A stretch of DNA of 64,000 nt from DATGPD01 sp041398565. GTDB taxonomy: Bacteria > Planctomycetota > UBA1135 > UBA2386. Each line of letters opens with the position of its first letter. Positions within the stretch are counted from its first letter, which is position 1. Where the stretch lies: NCBI GenBank assembly GCA_041398565.1, contig JAWKUN010000004.1:868001-932000 (forward strand). The letters run 5' to 3'. The notes under the pieces were generated by a model, which saw only the letters and a list, made by a program, of their open reading frames with translations, ran no database searches and was not told the DNA's origin. Shown here in pieces: positions 1 through 9,674 of this stretch. Both the position numbers and the translations under genes were made by a program.

Positions 1-524
1 TGTCGACACCGACCGCCCTGTCGATCGCCGGCGGCGTCTGGCAGACGCAGGGCGCCCAGGCGCCGAAGTTCCGCCTCTTCTGCAACCTCCTCGACGCGCA
101 GAGCGTGACGCCGAACGGCGCGCCCTGTCCGAACGCCGCGGGCCTCGGCACGGCGCTCACCAACCAGGCGCCGACCATCGGCAACGCCGACTTCCTGGTC
201 GACGGCACCGGCTTTCCGGCCAACGTGCCGGCAGTGATGATCGTCGGCTTCACCCCCGGCTGGATCAGCATCCCGGTACCCGGCGGCCCACCCGGCTGCC
301 AGCTGCACACCGACCCCTTCCTGCTGTTCGCCGGCGCCACCGGCAACGGCAACGTGCGCCAGTCCACGGGATCGTCGGGACACTCGTTCTTTCCCCTGCC
401 GATCCCCAACGTCGCCGCGCTCAACGGCCTCTTCGTGAGCGTGCAGATGGCGGCCGTCGACGTCAGCTTCAGCGTGCCGGTGCCGCTGGTGACGTCGAAC
501 GCGCTGCAGCTGCTGCTGTACTGA
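1..524 (+). CDS. C-terminal part of a secreted protein (5' end outside window)
   Basis: The frame is open from the first bases, so the gene begins before the window; the GTG at 105 is only an internal valine codon. About 174 residues are visible. They form the C-terminal domain that recurs on other secreted proteins here (36165-37448 and, more distantly, 9675-11252 and 47111-49234): an IGNADF segment, then VPAVMIVG, a GC-x-L-x-TD segment and a PLPIPN block near the end. The closest match is the end of the 36165 protein. Strand-like hydrophobic alternation and the absence of catalytic motifs suggest a beta-rich extracellular domain. The function of the missing N-terminal part cannot be judged. 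Confidence 0.7.
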   Translation, partial: STPTALSIAGGVWQTQGAQAPKFRLFCNLLDAQSVTPNGAPCPNAAGLGTALTNQAPTIGNADFLVDGTGFPANVPAVMIVGFTPGWISIPVPGGPPGCQLHTDPFLLFAGATGNGNVRQSTGSSGHSFFPLPIPNVAALNGLFVSVQMAAVDVSFSVPVPLVTSNALQLLLY

Positions 525-593
525 CGAGCCGTCTCCTCGCGAAGCGGCGGCAGCTGGCGTCCCCGGGCTCGCCGACACAGCTATGCTGCCGCG

Positions 594-3128
594 ATGCGCG
601 TGCGAAGCCTGGGGGTCGTCGCCGGAGTTGGTCTGATCGCCGTAGTGGTCGCGCTCGCCGTCCGAAGACCGGGCACCGACCACGCCGTGGTCGCTGACGC
701 GACACCGTCCGCGGCGACATCGCCGGAGACCGTCGAGCCGCCGCGGTCAGGCCGGCGCGACGCACTCGCCGCATCCCCAACGTCGAACAGCCGCAGCCTG
801 CGCGTCACCGTCGTCGACGCCCTCACGCAGACGCCGGTCGCGGGCGCGACCGTGTTCCTTGCCCCGGCACCTGACGAGGCCAGCTTCGACGACGCACGGT
901 GGTCTACCTTCGAACGAGTCCGCGACGACCCCGAGGCCATGGCACGTGCCTTCGGTCAGGTCCGACAGACGACGGCCGACGGCACCGTGACGCTCCAGGT
1001 CGACCAGAGCATGCCGGCGCGCAGGGTCATCGCCCGCGCCGGAACGCGGTACGGCGAAGTGTCGGTCGGTGCCGCGGCAACAGTGGTGCACATCGACCTG
1101 ATCGAAGACCGCGCTCTGCACGTGGAGGTGATCGGTCCACATGGGCGCGGAGTGGCCGGCGTCCAACTCGCCCTGGCTTTGCGCTGGGCTGATCGCGGCA
1201 AGGAGCACATGCAGCCTCTCGGGCGCACGGATGCGGATGGCCGACTCGCAGTCGGTCACCTGCAGGTGCCGTTGGCCGGAGTTCAACGCCTGCACGATGG
1301 TCCGCCGACGGCGGCGCGCTTGCAGCCGAGGGTGCCGGGGTTGGCGCACCCTGGGCTGGCACTCGATCTCACCCAGCCTCTGCCCGATCCGGTGCGCATC
1401 GTGCTGCCAGCCACCGGCCGCCTCCTGGTCGAACTGGGCTGGCGCGGCGAAGTCCGCCCGAGTTGGTTCTTTGCAAGCGTGCAGGAGGTCGACGCTGCCG
1501 GTCGCGACGCCACACCCTCCTTCCACCAACGCGAGTCGGCACGGCCCGGGTGCGCTGACATCGAATTCGCGCCGATAGGCCTCGGCGCGCGCTTCCGCGT
1601 GGAAGCCCAAACCTTTGCCGGCCCACTCCCCGCGCGCGTGGGCGTAGGCCCCGTCCGCCCCGACCAACCGGCCGTGTTCCACTGTGAGCTCGACGACGAC
1701 CAACCCGTGCTGGTGGCGGCATTGACGGGGGCCGACGGCACCGCGGCGATTGACGCCACAATGCAGATCCGCCTGGACGCGGGCGCCCAAACCCGCTTCG
1801 GGGTCGCGGCGCTCGATGCCCAGGGGCGTCTCTTCCTGCCCCTCGAGCGTCGACTCGCCGGCGCGGAGCTGCGTACCGTCGAGATGGTGCGGTCGCACCG
1901 CGGCCACCTCACGCGTTCGATGCTGCGCGTGGAGCCGCACCGCGCCATCCCGAACGGCGCTCTCGACCTCGGACCGCTGCGCATGACGATCGCACCTCTC
2001 GTCGCCGCCGGCACCATCCGCAACCAAGTCGGACTGCCCCGTCGCGATCTGCCGGGCGAGGTACGGCCGGCAGCCAGCGCCCATGACTCGGCAGGCCGAC
2101 GACTCCTGCTGCACCGGGAGACGCCGGATCTCGGGCGCTTCGCGCTCTACGGCCTGGTCGACGACGAGGCCCTCGAGTTCGTGTACCACGAGAACGGGCC
2201 GGGCACACCACCTCCGATCTCGTTCCGCCGCGGGGCCACCGATGTCGACCTGGTCGTGTTCGAGCGCGCCGAAGTGCGTGCCGAGGTCGCCCACGACCTT
2301 CCACTCTCGGCCATGCGCCAGCTCCGCATCGATGCGCTGGGCCCCGCGCCGCGGACGACGCGAACGACCGGCTCAGGGACGTCACCCCGGCCCAACGGCC
2401 ACGTGCGCCTGCGCGTCGGCCCACTCGACCCCGGCACCTACACGATCGCCGTGATGCTCGCCGGCGACCCGACGCCGCTGGCATCGCTGCCCGACGTGGT
2501 CGTCGGCATCGACCGCCCGCCGGACCAGCGCTTGTTGCACCTCGACGTGCGCAGCCGCGTGCGCCTCGTGCGCGTGGACCTCCTGGACGGCGCCGCCCAG
2601 CCGGCACGAGCGAGCGGTAGCCTGCGCATCCAGGACCCGTTCGTGTCTTCTTCCTATCCGATCGACGTCGACGATGGTCGTGCCCGCGTGCCGATCGGAA
2701 GCGCCAAGGTGGACGCGACGCTGCGTGTCAGCGACTTCGCCACACAGGTCGTGCGCGATCTCGACTCCGACCGCGTGGTGACGCTCGCCTCGAGCACCAC
2801 GGTGCGCGTGCGCGTCTCGCCGCCGCTCGCGCTTCCCGGCGGCGTCACCCTGAAGGCCTTCGTCCGCGACACGGCGCTGCCGCCGAACCCGCTCTTCGCC
2901 GACCGCCAGGCAGGCTCGCCCATCGCGTCGCAGGAGTTCGAGTTCGGGTTGGCCCATGCCGGCACCTACGCGCTCACCCTCGTCTTGTCCTCGCGCAGTG
3001 GCACGACGAGCGTCGCGCTGCCGGCACACCCGGCCACCGCCCTGCTGCCGTCGCCGAGCGGCGAGCCCGTGCCGTGCACCGTGGAACCCGCCGCCCTCGC
3101 GCGCGCCCTCGCCGAGCTGGCCAAGTAG
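594..3128 (+). CDS. Large membrane-anchored protein with carboxypeptidase-regulatory-like domains
   Basis: 844 residues. An N-terminal hydrophobic stretch (about residues 6-23) preceded by arginines acts as signal or membrane anchor. It is followed by a low-complexity Pro/Ser/Thr linker and, at about residues 69-92, a segment with the typical start of a carboxypeptidase-regulatory-like (transthyretin-like) domain (VTVVDALTQTPVAGATVF). Further beta-rich repeats follow and no catalytic motif is visible. The 937-residue protein at 16576-19389 has the same general plan. Such proteins are usually exported and structural or adhesive; a specific function cannot be assigned. The ATG lies only 6 bases after a TATGCT sequence and has no Shine-Dalgarno, so it may be leaderless. 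Confidence 0.75.
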   Translation: MRVRSLGVVAGVGLIAVVVALAVRRPGTDHAVVADATPSAATSPETVEPPRSGRRDALAASPTSNSRSLRVTVVDALTQTPVAGATVFLAPAPDEASFDDARWSTFERVRDDPEAMARAFGQVRQTTADGTVTLQVDQSMPARRVIARAGTRYGEVSVGAAATVVHIDLIEDRALHVEVIGPHGRGVAGVQLALALRWADRGKEHMQPLGRTDADGRLAVGHLQVPLAGVQRLHDGPPTAARLQPRVPGLAHPGLALDLTQPLPDPVRIVLPATGRLLVELGWRGEVRPSWFFASVQEVDAAGRDATPSFHQRESARPGCADIEFAPIGLGARFRVEAQTFAGPLPARVGVGPVRPDQPAVFHCELDDDQPVLVAALTGADGTAAIDATMQIRLDAGAQTRFGVAALDAQGRLFLPLERRLAGAELRTVEMVRSHRGHLTRSMLRVEPHRAIPNGALDLGPLRMTIAPLVAAGTIRNQVGLPRRDLPGEVRPAASAHDSAGRRLLLHRETPDLGRFALYGLVDDEALEFVYHENGPGTPPPISFRRGATDVDLVVFERAEVRAEVAHDLPLSAMRQLRIDALGPAPRTTRTTGSGTSPRPNGHVRLRVGPLDPGTYTIAVMLAGDPTPLASLPDVVVGIDRPPDQRLLHLDVRSRVRLVRVDLLDGAAQPARASGSLRIQDPFVSSSYPIDVDDGRARVPIGSAKVDATLRVSDFATQVVRDLDSDRVVTLASSTTVRVRVSPPLALPGGVTLKAFVRDTALPPNPLFADRQAGSPIASQEFEFGLAHAGTYALTLVLSSRSGTTSVALPAHPATALLPSPSGEPVPCTVEPAALARALAELAK

Positions 3129-3235
3129 CCGGCGGCCTCGAGATTCCGCGACCGCTCCCCGGCTCGCCGCCGCTGGAGGGGGTGACCGCGCACCACCGTG
3201 CGGACACGAACCTCGAAACGAATCGGCAACAAGTC

Positions 3236-3925
3236 ATGAATCCCTTCCGCCTCCAGCGCTCTCTCGCCGCTCTCCTCGCCGCCCTGGCCTCCCCGCTCTT
3301 GGGTCAGTCCCTCTCGGCCGACGTCGTGCGCAACTCGGACGACACCGTCACCTACAGCTTCGACATCGCGGGTCCGCCCGGTGGCATCGGCTTCGTGTTC
3401 GTCACTCCGCACCTCCTCCCGGCGCCTCTGCCGACCCCGTACGGTCCGCTGTTCCTGGACCCCGTGTCGATGGTCTCGCTCGGCAACGTCGCGCTCGATC
3501 CCGCGGGCCAGGGGCGCCTGCAGCTGAGGGTGCCGATGGCGACGGTCAACGGCCTGTGCGTGTGCGCGCAGGCCCTCGTCCTCGACAGCCGTCTGACGCC
3601 GCGCCTGACCCTCGACTGGGGTGGTGCGTTGCGGGAGGAGTCGCCCCGCGACGACCCCGAGAGCCTGGCGTGGAGCACGGGCGGCGGCGACCTGGTGCGG
3701 GTGCAGTTCCAGGGCCAGTCGCAGTTCCACAGCATCAAGTTCCGTGACGCGTCGGGCCAGATTCTCGGCGAGTGCACGCTGCAACGCGGGCCCAACGGCA
3801 TGACGCAGGTGCGCGAGTTCCGCCTAAGCCGACCGCTGCGCGCCGACGACACCTACGAGACGTGGGAGAGCGACGACGGCGAAGCGTGGACCCTGAACCG
3901 GCAGGCACGCCGCGTCGGCGGCTGA
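3236..3925 (+). CDS. Secreted hypothetical protein
   Basis: 229 residues. I chose the ATG at 3236 because it opens a clear signal peptide (basic n-region, then a Leu/Ala core, with likely cleavage after LLGQ at about residue 24). The open frame extends upstream but without a plausible start. The first half resembles the shared secreted-protein domain of this window: a proline-rich segment with FLDP, then a glycine-rich turn and a block ending in a CVCAQ motif. The second half (from about residue 135) is charged, with an FQGQSQFHSIKF segment, and resembles nothing I recognise. It converges on the GNAT gene at 3973, 47 bases away. Confidence 0.7.
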   Translation: MNPFRLQRSLAALLAALASPLLGQSLSADVVRNSDDTVTYSFDIAGPPGGIGFVFVTPHLLPAPLPTPYGPLFLDPVSMVSLGNVALDPAGQGRLQLRVPMATVNGLCVCAQALVLDSRLTPRLTLDWGGALREESPRDDPESLAWSTGGGDLVRVQFQGQSQFHSIKFRDASGQILGECTLQRGPNGMTQVREFRLSRPLRADDTYETWESDDGEAWTLNRQARRVGG

Positions 3926-3972
3926 CCTCGCGGCACGCCGGCAGCGCACGCCCCTCCACCGGCCAGACCTCC

Positions 3973-4998
3973 CTACACCAAGTCGGAGTCGCCGAGGGTG
4001 AAGTAGAGGCGTTGGCGGTAGAAGGGCACGTCGTGCCGGTAGGGCACGATCGCCACGAAGTAGGGCGAGCCGAGGACGCGGAAGCCGAGGTGCTGCCACG
4101 CGAGGAAGCGCGGGTCGACCTGCGAGAACACGGTCGCCAGCACCTGGCAGCGGTCGCGGTTCGCCTGCTGCTCGAGGTTGGCGACCAGCGCCTGCGTGAC
4201 GTCCTCGTCGGCGGCGGGCGCCAGCCAGTCGACCAAGAAAGCCGTGTGCGGCCGAATGAGGTCGCCGACGGTGTAGACCGCGACCCCGCGCAGCGTGCCC
4301 GACGTACGGCTGCGGCACTCGTAGAGGCGGTAGGCCCGATCCGGACACTCTCCGTAGCGCCAGTTGAGGTAGGCGGCATCGCGTACGAGACACACTTGCA
4401 GCTCGCCCCGCAGCGCTGCGAACAGCGCGTCGACGTCGTCGCCGAAACGATCGACCCGGCGAACCTCGAGCCCGGGCGGAGCCGCACGCGGGGCGAAGCC
4501 AGCGCCGCCGTGGTCGTGGAACAAGAAGTCCCAGTCGCGGCCCACCGAGTAGCCGAGGTGCTTGCTTCCGTACTTCCACGCCGGAATGGGCCAGCCGAAG
4601 AAGAACACCGCCTTGGTGTCGTCGTCGCCGCAGTAGCGGTCGTGGTAGCGCTTGCCCAGGGTCACGAACAACCCCGGCGGCGGGCCGAGGCGCCGGTGCT
4701 CCGGACGCACGACCAGGTCGACCCCTTGCGCGCAGCGCAGAACGCGGTCCTCGATCCAAACCCGGTACGGAATCGCGGCGTAGGTGCCGACGATGCCATC
4801 GTGGTCGTGCTCGGCGACGACGATCTGGCGTTCCGGCAGGGGGCCGCTGGCGAACTTCCAGCGCCAGTGTGCCAAGCCCTGCAGCCGCCCCCCTCGGCCG
4901 GGTTCGCCGAACACGTGGTTGTGGCAGGCGACGATGCCCGCCTCGTCTCCGGGTCGGTAGGGCCGCACGACCACCGGCCCGAACCGTTCCTCGGTCAC
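3973..4998 (-). CDS. GNAT-family acetyltransferase-like protein
   Basis: 341 residues from a GTG start that overlaps the TGA of the desaturase gene upstream (GTGA), so translation is probably coupled. The N-terminus has the GNAT pattern VVRPYRPGDEAGI, followed by an HWRWKF segment and a central YLNWRY segment. These landmarks, and the C-terminal YFTLGDSDLV, recur in the protein at 21675-22682 (YLTWRY, WYSLGDFDLV), so the two are paralogues. The family transfers acyl groups from CoA donors; the acceptor is unknown. The partner desaturase suggests a role in modifying a lipid or a cell-surface molecule, but that is inference. Confidence 0.75.
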   Translation of the reverse strand: MTEERFGPVVVRPYRPGDEAGIVACHNHVFGEPGRGGRLQGLAHWRWKFASGPLPERQIVVAEHDHDGIVGTYAAIPYRVWIEDRVLRCAQGVDLVVRPEHRRLGPPPGLFVTLGKRYHDRYCGDDDTKAVFFFGWPIPAWKYGSKHLGYSVGRDWDFLFHDHGGAGFAPRAAPPGLEVRRVDRFGDDVDALFAALRGELQVCLVRDAAYLNWRYGECPDRAYRLYECRSRTSGTLRGVAVYTVGDLIRPHTAFLVDWLAPAADEDVTQALVANLEQQANRDRCQVLATVFSQVDPRFLAWQHLGFRVLGSPYFVAIVPYRHDVPFYRQRLYFTLGDSDLV

Positions 4999-5861
4999 CC
5001 CGCTCGCCCCTCGCGCTTGGCCGCCACGGCCGCGAACCACGCGCGTAGCGCCGCCGGCCCCCGGTAGGCGGGGAACAGATCCCGTTCGACGAAGCGGACC
5101 GGCGTGTAGGTCGGATCGGTCGCGTGCGTCGCCGCCAGACGCGACCAGTGCAGGCTGGGCCGGCGGTGGTGCAGGTCGTGGTAGCCGGCGTTGTAGTTGA
5201 GGGCGTTGTGGATGCGGCAAACGAACGTCCGTGCCCCGTGGCGATCGTCGCCGACCTGTGTGCGCCAGTGCTGCAGGTAGTTCACCGAGCCGAGTGCCAT
5301 GCCCGACGCGGCGTAGGCGCAGGCGTGCAGCGCCGCCCAGGGCCACACCCCGAACACGGTCGCGACCGTCAAGTGTGCCGCGACGAACACTGCCAGGGTG
5401 AAACCGAGCTCCCGCAGCTCGCGCGGCCGCCGGTCGCGCAGGATGCCACTCACCGTGTCCATCACGAACAGGGGCAAGTACACCACCTGGTAGTAGCGGT
5501 AGCCGACCGGCCGGAACGGGGCGACCGCGCGGCGGAAAGCGAAGGGCGACGAGTGATCGTCGCCGGTCCACGGCGCACGGTGGTGGCTGCGCGCGTGCTG
5601 CTTGCGCCAGCAAGCCATCGGGATGCCGCACAGGAACAGCAGCACGAGGTCGAGCACGCCGTTGCAGACACGGTTGCGGAAGATCGCGACGTGGCCGTGG
5701 TTGTGTTCCACGGCCACCAGGTGCACTGCCAGGAACACCGCCAACGGCAGCCACAGGCACGAGTGCGCGTAGGTGGCGGAGAACACGAGCGCGGTGAGCC
5801 CCACGTGGGCGAGAGCGACGAGATCGGAGCGTTCGCGCAGGACAGAGACTCTCGAGGGCAT
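4995..5861 (-). CDS. Membrane fatty acid desaturase family protein
   Basis: 288 residues from the ATG at 5861. It has the three histidine clusters of the membrane di-iron desaturase/hydroxylase family: HNHGH (53-57), HARSHH (89-94) and HDLHH (228-232), plus an extra NYLQHW segment (194-199). Hydrophobic stretches at about 13-50, 66-83 and 153-195 fit a multi-pass membrane protein. Members insert double bonds or hydroxyls into acyl chains or related lipids using two iron atoms bound by these histidines. It is the first gene of a two-gene operon with the GNAT gene at 3973 (4-base overlap) and is divergent from the protease gene at 6060. Confidence 0.85.
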   Translation of the reverse strand: MPSRVSVLRERSDLVALAHVGLTALVFSATYAHSCLWLPLAVFLAVHLVAVEHNHGHVAIFRNRVCNGVLDLVLLFLCGIPMACWRKQHARSHHRAPWTGDDHSSPFAFRRAVAPFRPVGYRYYQVVYLPLFVMDTVSGILRDRRPRELRELGFTLAVFVAAHLTVATVFGVWPWAALHACAYAASGMALGSVNYLQHWRTQVGDDRHGARTFVCRIHNALNYNAGYHDLHHRRPSLHWSRLAATHATDPTYTPVRFVERDLFPAYRGPAALRAWFAAVAAKREGRAG

Positions 5862-6059
5862 CGCGTGTCGGTGCGGGGCCGGGGGAATCGGAGGGTGGCG
5901 GGCAGTGTAGCTGCTGGCCTGGGCGAGCGCCGCCGCGGGTAGCCACCGCAGACAGACACCGCCAGAGCCACGGGCCGCCAAAGGATGCCCGGCCGGTTCC
6001 TACCACCATCGCCAGCGCACCTTTGACACGCGCGCCGCGGGCCCGCACCGTAGCAGGCG

Positions 6060-9000
6060 ATGCGCCTCGCACGTCTCTCCCTCCTGTTCGCCGCGCTCGC
6101 GCCGCAGCCGCGCGCGCAGACCAAGCTCCTGCGCTTCCCCGACATCTGCGGCGACGTCGTCGCCTTCTGCTACGCCGGCGACCTTTGGCTGGCGCCGGCG
6201 GCCGGCGGCACCGCCACCAGGCTCACCGCCCACCCCGGCCTCGAGTTGTTCCCGAAGTTCTCCCCCGACGGCAAGTGGATCGCGTTCACCGGCCAGTACG
6301 ACGGCGACGAGCAGGTCTACGTGGTCCCCGCGCGCGGCGGTGAGCCGACCCAGCTCACCTTCTATCCGGCGCGCGGGCCGTTGCCGCCGCGCTGGGGCTA
6401 CGACAACCAGGTGTACGGGTGGACTCCCGACGGCAAGGCGGTGGTGTTCCGCTCGCTGCGCGAGGGCTGGACGCTCACCGACACGCGTCTGTACCTCGCA
6501 CCGCTCGCCGGCGGCGCCGCGACGGCGCTGCCGATGCCCGTGGCCGGCGGTGGCGAGCTGTCGCCCGACGGCAGCAAGGTCGTGTACTCGCCGCTCACGC
6601 GCGACTTCCGCACCTGGAAGCGCTACGAGGGCGGCTGGGCCCAGGACCTCTACGTGCTGGACCTCGAAAGCAAGGAGCTCACGCCGGTCGCGCACAGCCC
6701 GCGCACCGAGCGGGACCCGATGTGGATCGGTGACAAGGTCTACTTCTGCTCCGACCGCACCGGCACGCTCAACCTATTCGAGTGGGAGGTGGCGACGCAG
6801 AAGGTGACACAGCTCACCGACAGCACGACCTGGGACGTGCGCTGGCCGTCGCGCGGCGAGGACGGCGAGATCGTGTACGAGAGCGCCGGCGAGCTGTACG
6901 TCTTCGACACCAGGACGCGCGCCGACCGCAAGCTCGACGTCTTCGTGCCCGACGACGGCACCGCGTCGCGACCGAGCCACCTGAACGTGGGCGGTCAAGT
7001 GCGCGGCTTCGAGCTCAGCCCCAAGGGCGAACGCGCCCTCCTGATGGCGCGCGGCGACGTGTTCAGCGCCCCCATCGAGAAGGGGCCGACCCGCAACCTG
7101 ACCCGCACCTCCGACGCGCACGACCGCCAGGGCGAGTGGTCGCCCGACGGCACGCGCATCGCGTTCGTCTCCGACCGCAGCGGCGAGGACGAGATCTGGC
7201 TGGTGGCACAAGACGGCAGCGCGCCGCCGGCGCAGCTCACCAGCGGCCACCAGGCGATGATGTACGGGCTGCACTGGGCACCCGACAGCAAGAAGATCGC
7301 CTTCCACGACTGCACCAACCGTCTCTACGTCGTCGACGTGCAGAGCAAGGCGGTCACCGAGGTGGCGCGCAACCGCGGCGGCAGGCTCGGCGACTACTCG
7401 TGGTCGCCCGACTCGGGCTGGCTGGCGCTCAGCCTCACCGGTGCCAACGAGCTGCGCTCGATCTGGCTGTGGAGCGCGGACAGCGGCCTGCGCCAGGTGA
7501 CCGACGAGCTCTGGAACGCCGCCGAGCCGGTGTGGGACCCCGACGGCAAGTACCTGTTCTACCTGTCCGACCGCGAGTACCAGCCGCAGCTGTGGTCGAA
7601 CTACGAGTGGAACTTCGCCGTCGACCGCACCACCGGCATCTTCGCTCTCGCCCTGCGCCAGGACGTGACGCATCCGTTCCCGCCCGAGAGCGACGAGGTC
7701 ACGGTGGCCGGGGCCGACAAGGCCGAGAAGAAGGAACCGGGCGACGGCGCTGCCGCGAAGGACACGCCCAAACCGGTCGAACCAGTGCGCATCGACCTCG
7801 AGGGACTCGGACAGCGCGTCGCGCGCGTGCCGGTGGACGCCGATGACTACGGCGGCTTGAGCGTCAATGCCAAGCACCTGTTCTACGTGCGCACGGCAGC
7901 GGGCTACTACGGCCGTGACAGCGTCAGCAAGCCGCAGCTCATGGTGTTCGAGCGCGACAAGCGCAAGGCCAGCGTGCTGGCCGAGGACTGCCAGGCCTAC
8001 GTGCTGAGCGGCGACGGCCAGAAGATCCTGGCGCGCAGCGAGGGCAAGCTCGTGTTGCTCGAAGCCAAGGTCGGCGGCGGCGACAAGAAGACGGTGAAGA
8101 CCGACGAACTCGCCGTCGACCGTATCCCGCGCGCCGAGTGGGAAGAGGTCTTCCGCGAGGTGTGGCGGCGCTTCCGCGACTTCTTCTACGTCGAGAACAT
8201 GCACGGCTACGACTGGGCGGCATTGCGTCAGCAGTACGAAGCCCTGCTGCCCTACGTCGCCCACCGCAGCGACCTCAACTACGTGATCGGCGAGATGATC
8301 GCCGAGCTCAACGCCGGTCACTCGTACGTGGCGGGCGGCGACTGGTACGCACCGCCGCGGCCCAAGGTCGCCCTGCTGGGCGCGCGTTTCACGCTGGACT
8401 CGAACGCCAAGCGCTACCGCATCTCCAGGATCCTGGCGGGCCACAACGAGGAGGCGCGCTACCGCTCGCCGCTCACCGAGATCGGCGTGCAGGTGGACGC
8501 CGGCGACTACCTGCTGGCGATCGACGGCGAAGACCTGCCCGCCGACGTCGATCCCTACGAGCTGCTGCGCCACAAGGCTGGCCATCCGGTCGAGTTGCTC
8601 GTCGGCAAGACCCCCGACAAGGCGAGCGCGCGCAAGGTGAGGGTCGACCCGATCACCGACGAAGAGGATCTCAACTACCTCGACTGGGTCCTGCGCAACC
8701 GCAAGCGCGTCGACGACCTGTCGGGCGGACGCTTCGCCTACGTGCACGTGCCGGACATGGGCGAGAACGGCATCCGCGAGTTCATCAAGTGGTACTACGG
8801 GCAGGTGCGCAAGGACGGCCTGATCGTCGACGACCGCAACAACGGTGGCGGCAACGTGTCGCAGATGCTGATCGAGCGCCTGCGCCGCACCCTGCTGGGC
8901 ACCGGCTTCGCCCGCAACACCGAGTACGCGTCGACCTACCCCAGCGTCGTCTTCACCGGGCCGATGGTGTGCCTACTCAACGAGAACTCGGCTTCGGACG

Positions 9001-9335
9001 GCGACATCTTCCCGTGGATGTTCAAGCAGAGCCGGCTCGGCCCGCTCATCGGCAAGCGGTCGTGGGGCGGCGTCGTCGGCATCACCAGCCACGGTCCGCT
9101 GCTCGACGGCGGCTCCTGCAACGTGCCTGAGTTCAGCAACAACGACGCGCAGGGCCAGTGGGCGGTGGAGGGCCACGGCGTCGACCCCGACATCATCGTC
9201 GAGAACGACGCGCGGTCGCTCCTCGAGGGCCGCGACCCACAGCTCGAGCGCGCCGTCGAGGAGCTGAAGAAGCTGGCGGCGCAACGGCCGGCCAAGCTGC
9301 CGTCGCGGCCGGCTCCACCGGTGAAGACGAAGTGA
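6060..9335 (+). CDS. Tricorn-type S41 protease with N-terminal beta-propellers
   Basis: 1091 residues, close to the size of archaeal tricorn protease. The N-terminal half has repeated WD40/TolB-like blades (WSPDGTRIAF, WSPDSGWLAL, WDPDGKYLFY). It is followed by a charged Lys/Glu linker near residues 545-575, a PDZ-like region (about 790-880) and a C-terminal S41 core. Candidate catalytic residues are H754 (LNAGHSYV), S979-D980 (NENSASDGD) and E1048 (IIVENDA), matching the tricorn arrangement of His, Ser-Asp and Glu. Residues 1-20 look like a signal peptide ending in RAQ, which would place it in the periplasm or outside rather than in the cytoplasm. Likely role: degrading peptides threaded through the propeller. 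Confidence 0.9.
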   Translation: MRLARLSLLFAALAPQPRAQTKLLRFPDICGDVVAFCYAGDLWLAPAAGGTATRLTAHPGLELFPKFSPDGKWIAFTGQYDGDEQVYVVPARGGEPTQLTFYPARGPLPPRWGYDNQVYGWTPDGKAVVFRSLREGWTLTDTRLYLAPLAGGAATALPMPVAGGGELSPDGSKVVYSPLTRDFRTWKRYEGGWAQDLYVLDLESKELTPVAHSPRTERDPMWIGDKVYFCSDRTGTLNLFEWEVATQKVTQLTDSTTWDVRWPSRGEDGEIVYESAGELYVFDTRTRADRKLDVFVPDDGTASRPSHLNVGGQVRGFELSPKGERALLMARGDVFSAPIEKGPTRNLTRTSDAHDRQGEWSPDGTRIAFVSDRSGEDEIWLVAQDGSAPPAQLTSGHQAMMYGLHWAPDSKKIAFHDCTNRLYVVDVQSKAVTEVARNRGGRLGDYSWSPDSGWLALSLTGANELRSIWLWSADSGLRQVTDELWNAAEPVWDPDGKYLFYLSDREYQPQLWSNYEWNFAVDRTTGIFALALRQDVTHPFPPESDEVTVAGADKAEKKEPGDGAAAKDTPKPVEPVRIDLEGLGQRVARVPVDADDYGGLSVNAKHLFYVRTAAGYYGRDSVSKPQLMVFERDKRKASVLAEDCQAYVLSGDGQKILARSEGKLVLLEAKVGGGDKKTVKTDELAVDRIPRAEWEEVFREVWRRFRDFFYVENMHGYDWAALRQQYEALLPYVAHRSDLNYVIGEMIAELNAGHSYVAGGDWYAPPRPKVALLGARFTLDSNAKRYRISRILAGHNEEARYRSPLTEIGVQVDAGDYLLAIDGEDLPADVDPYELLRHKAGHPVELLVGKTPDKASARKVRVDPITDEEDLNYLDWVLRNRKRVDDLSGGRFAYVHVPDMGENGIREFIKWYYGQVRKDGLIVDDRNNGGGNVSQMLIERLRRTLLGTGFARNTEYASTYPSVVFTGPMVCLLNENSASDGDIFPWMFKQSRLGPLIGKRSWGGVVGITSHGPLLDGGSCNVPEFSNNDAQGQWAVEGHGVDPDIIVENDARSLLEGRDPQLERAVEELKKLAAQRPAKLPSRPAPPVKTK

Positions 9336-9674
9336 GCGTCCCGGCCGACGCCATGCGCGGCCGGTTGCACGGCTACGACGACCTCGCCGCGCGCCGCGAC
9401 GCGGCGACGGACACCTGGCCTCGCCGCACTCTCGACCAGCGCGGCCCGGCGGCGGTCCGCGGTCGGCCCTGATCCGAAGACGCGCGGCCTGAGCATCTCG
9501 ACCCGGCGGTTGCGGTTGGCGTTCCCCCCGTGGCCAGCGGCAGCCCCGTCGCGCGGACGCGCCTGAAATCGCGGATCGAGCCAGCGCGCCGGCGCCGGGC
9601 GGCATTCCTCTCGGAGTGCCTGCGTTCGCTCCGACCTCCTGCGCGACCGCGCACCCTCACGAACCGCGCCTCCC
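9336..9674 (+). other. Intergenic region without a recognised gene
   Basis: 339 bases between two same-strand genes. It is GC-rich, with a CGCCGCG/CGCGGCG inverted repeat near 9387-9408. I see no convincing ORF, RNA gene or T-tailed terminator. It probably carries the promoter of the gene at 9675. Confidence 0.4.

Noticed and set aside
747..2294. Long antisense open frames over the 594-3128 gene (and similar ones over most large genes)
   Set aside because: Composition is Arg/Pro/Ala/His-rich with no domain motifs, as expected for shadows in GC-rich DNA; the sense genes have signal peptides and domains.
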